64,000 bases of DNA. Origin: Strigamia acuminata. Its lineage: Eukaryota; Arthropoda; Chilopoda; Geophilomorpha; Linotaeniidae. The first letter of the stretch is position 1. Every line of letters starts with the position of its first letter. A program made the position numbers and the translations under genes. The notes beneath the pieces are model-generated. The model had not been told where the DNA came from. It did no database searches and worked only from the letters and a program-made list of their open reading frames with translations. Below are positions 62,609 to 64,000 of the stretch, in pieces. The DNA lies in the NCBI GenBank assembly GCA_949358305.1, contig OX442319.1, positions 496,001 through 560,000 of the forward strand, in the 5' to 3' direction.

Positions 62609-64000
62609 CAGGGTGAACAAAAAGTCTGTATCTTTACTTAATATTTCTGAAAGTGCTGACAATGCATCTAATCTGATGATGGCAAAGTACTAAAGTTGGG
62701 TGGGGAAATCTTTTGATGGCCCGAAATTTGACTTTGGAATGTTCCTTCAAGGTCATTGGGAAATTATCTCGGAAACCGTTAGAGATAGACAGAAATTTCC
62801 AATTGTAAACTTGTAGACCATCATTTGTTTAGTCTAACAATGACTAATCCTCAAATCTTTTGTACTAAATTTTTTTAAGAAAATTGCAATTTTCTAAAGT
62901 AAACACAAGTCAAAGAAAAAATGCCCCAAATTGAAAAAGTGTCAAAAACGTGCTGATTAGACGTAAAATGATCCAAAAAATCGATTCCCCTAGTTGGAAT
63001 TTGCATATCTGGCACCGTTGCAGAGATATGGGCAGAAAACTGAATTTTTAAAAAGAAATTTTAAGAAATTTTAAGAAAATTGGCAATTTTCTAAAGTAGA
63101 CACAAGTTTTGCATAAAAAAGGATACAGCACACACAACACAAAAAAGGGATTGGGATTGGGATCGGATATTGGAATTGGAATAGGTAATCTGAGTTGTGA
63201 TTAGGATGTTGGCAGTTAGGAGTGGTTAGTCTATTAGTTGTTCAATGTGATGACGACTAGCACCGAGACATATCTCTGCACGTGCCTGGATGGACCTGTA
63301 CATGGTTTCAATCGTTTGTCGTGTAATTCCATTACATGCTCTTCTAATTTTTTCTTTAAGGTCGTTGATGGAAATTGGCACTGTTTCTTACACTTTCTCC
63401 TTCACATAACCCCAGAAGAAGAAGTCAAGCAATGTCAAATCGGGAGATCTTGGTGGTCATGAAACTGGTCCTGCTCTACTAGTCCACTGATCTCCGAATA
63501 CAGCATGTAACTTTTGCCGTGCTAGATGTGAGAAGTGGGGTGGAGCTACTTTAGAAAATTGCCAATTTTCTTAAAATTTCTTAAAATTTTTTTTTAAAAA
63601 TTCAGTTTTCTGCCCATATCTCTGCAACGGTGCCAGATATGCAAATTCCAACTAGGGAAATCGATTTTTTGGATCATTTTACGTCTAATCAGCACGTTTT
63701 TGACACTTTTTCAATTTGGGGCATTTTTTATTTGACTTGTGTTTACTTTAGAAAATTGCGATTTTCTTAAAAAATTTTAGTACAAAAGATTTGAGGATTA
63801 GTCATTTTTAGACTAAACAAATGTTGCTCTAAAAGTTTACAATTGGAAATTTCTGTCTATCTCTAACGGTTTCTGAGATAATTTCCCAATGACCTTGAAG
63901 GAACATCCCAAGGTCAAATTTTGGGTCACCAAAAGATTTCCCCACCCAACTTTAGTACTTTGCCATCATCAGATTAGATGCATTGTCAGCACTTTCAGAA
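62609..64000. mobile_element. Mariner/IS630-like element with long inverted repeats, cut by window edge
   Basis: Begins CAGGGTGAACAAAAAGTCTG after TA (62607-62608) inside RT3 RT. From about 62645 to 63095 the sequence reappears inverted from 64000 back to about 63550 with few differences, so each inverted repeat is near 0.5 kb; roughly 36 bp of the right end should lie beyond the window. The core between them holds a broken transposase end. Confidence 0.85.
63230..63540 (-). pseudogene. Mariner-like transposase C-terminal remnant
   Basis: Read on the minus strand: HFSHLARQKLHAVFGDQW, then PPRSPDLTLLDFFFWGYVK, the conserved C-terminal block with the last acidic catalytic residue, then a region matching the end of such transposases (RQTIETMYRSIQARAE). 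TGA and TAA codons fall inside (just before PPRSPD, and after KEKV). The N-terminal and central parts are absent. Confidence 0.8.

Larger units (their letters stand above)
41280..64000 (+). mobile_element. RT3: Ty3-type element, 5' LTR to RT, broken by nested insertions
   Basis: Starts with a 2.06-kb LTR and a tRNA-Gln-type primer site. Gag starts at 44128 and is split by a copia-type element (44679-59745, plus its AGATG duplication). Gag then continues and pol follows until a mariner-like insertion at 62609. Its 3' part and 3' LTR are beyond the window. Homologous blocks tie its LTR and Gag N-terminus to RT2. Frameshifts in gag show it is decayed and older than its inserts. Confidence 0.88.

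Noticed and set aside
1-64000. tRNA or rRNA genes
   Set aside because: I looked for B-box-like GGTTCGAA motifs with a partner A box and cloverleaf and saw none convincing; tRNA-like matches were only retrotransposon primer sites.

Overview
This is nuclear DNA from an invertebrate animal, most likely an arthropod. It holds parts of two conserved host genes, both split by many short introns. The host background is AT-rich and full of microsatellites, MITEs and nested retrotransposons. Arthropod origin is an inference from the gene types, the transposon mix and a short TTAGG-type motif near 7.0 kb; nothing in the window fixes the species.

Host genes. (1) A TADA2B/Ada2b gene (SAGA co-activator adaptor) runs on the + strand from 1040 to 23777 in at least 13 exons. 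Its ZZ-finger exon lies left of the window. One 14.4-kb intron (9123-23519) holds a complete 12.9-kb Ty3-type LTR retrotransposon. (2) The last two exons of a netrin gene lie on the - strand (38955-39280 and 40936-41004). The exons that should follow to the right are not in the window: everything from 41280 to the right edge is a stack of nested mobile elements, so the nest probably sits in a netrin intron. The two host genes converge on a transposon-filled interval (about 23.8-38.9 kb).

Mobile elements, left to right. TADA2B introns hold a hAT-type MITE with a second MITE inside it (4.4-5.1 kb), 21-bp and 31-bp tandem arrays (5.3-6.1 kb), a retropepsin relic, a CR1/L2-like LINE endonuclease fragment and a Tc1-type MITE. 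RT1 (9572-22439) is a GC-rich Ty3-type element with apparently identical 820-bp LTRs, a tRNA-Pro-type primer site, gag and pol joined by an A AAA AAC -1 frameshift site, and a third, spliced gene of about 967 codons that is not env-like. A PIF/Harbinger element (about 24.6-27.4 kb) has its two genes convergent and its transposase cut off by a foreign gag fragment. RT2 (28855-35801) is a non-autonomous LTR element with 1.9-kb LTRs and only a gag N-terminus; it sits inside a pogo/Tigger-type MITE.

The right-hand nest has four nested levels. RT3 (41280 to beyond 64000; Ty3-type, tRNA-Gln primer site, related to RT2) is interrupted in gag by a copia-type element on the - strand (44679-59745). That element is interrupted in its reverse transcriptase by an intact Ty3-type element RT4 (46240-53887), and its leader carries two MITEs. 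RT3 pol is also interrupted by a mariner-like element with roughly 0.5-kb inverted repeats (62609 to the edge). Target-site duplications and LTR divergence give a consistent order: RT3 oldest, then copia, then RT4; RT1 and RT2 are very recent.

All splice sites, primer-site matches and repeat boundaries were read by eye. No alignment or database search was run.
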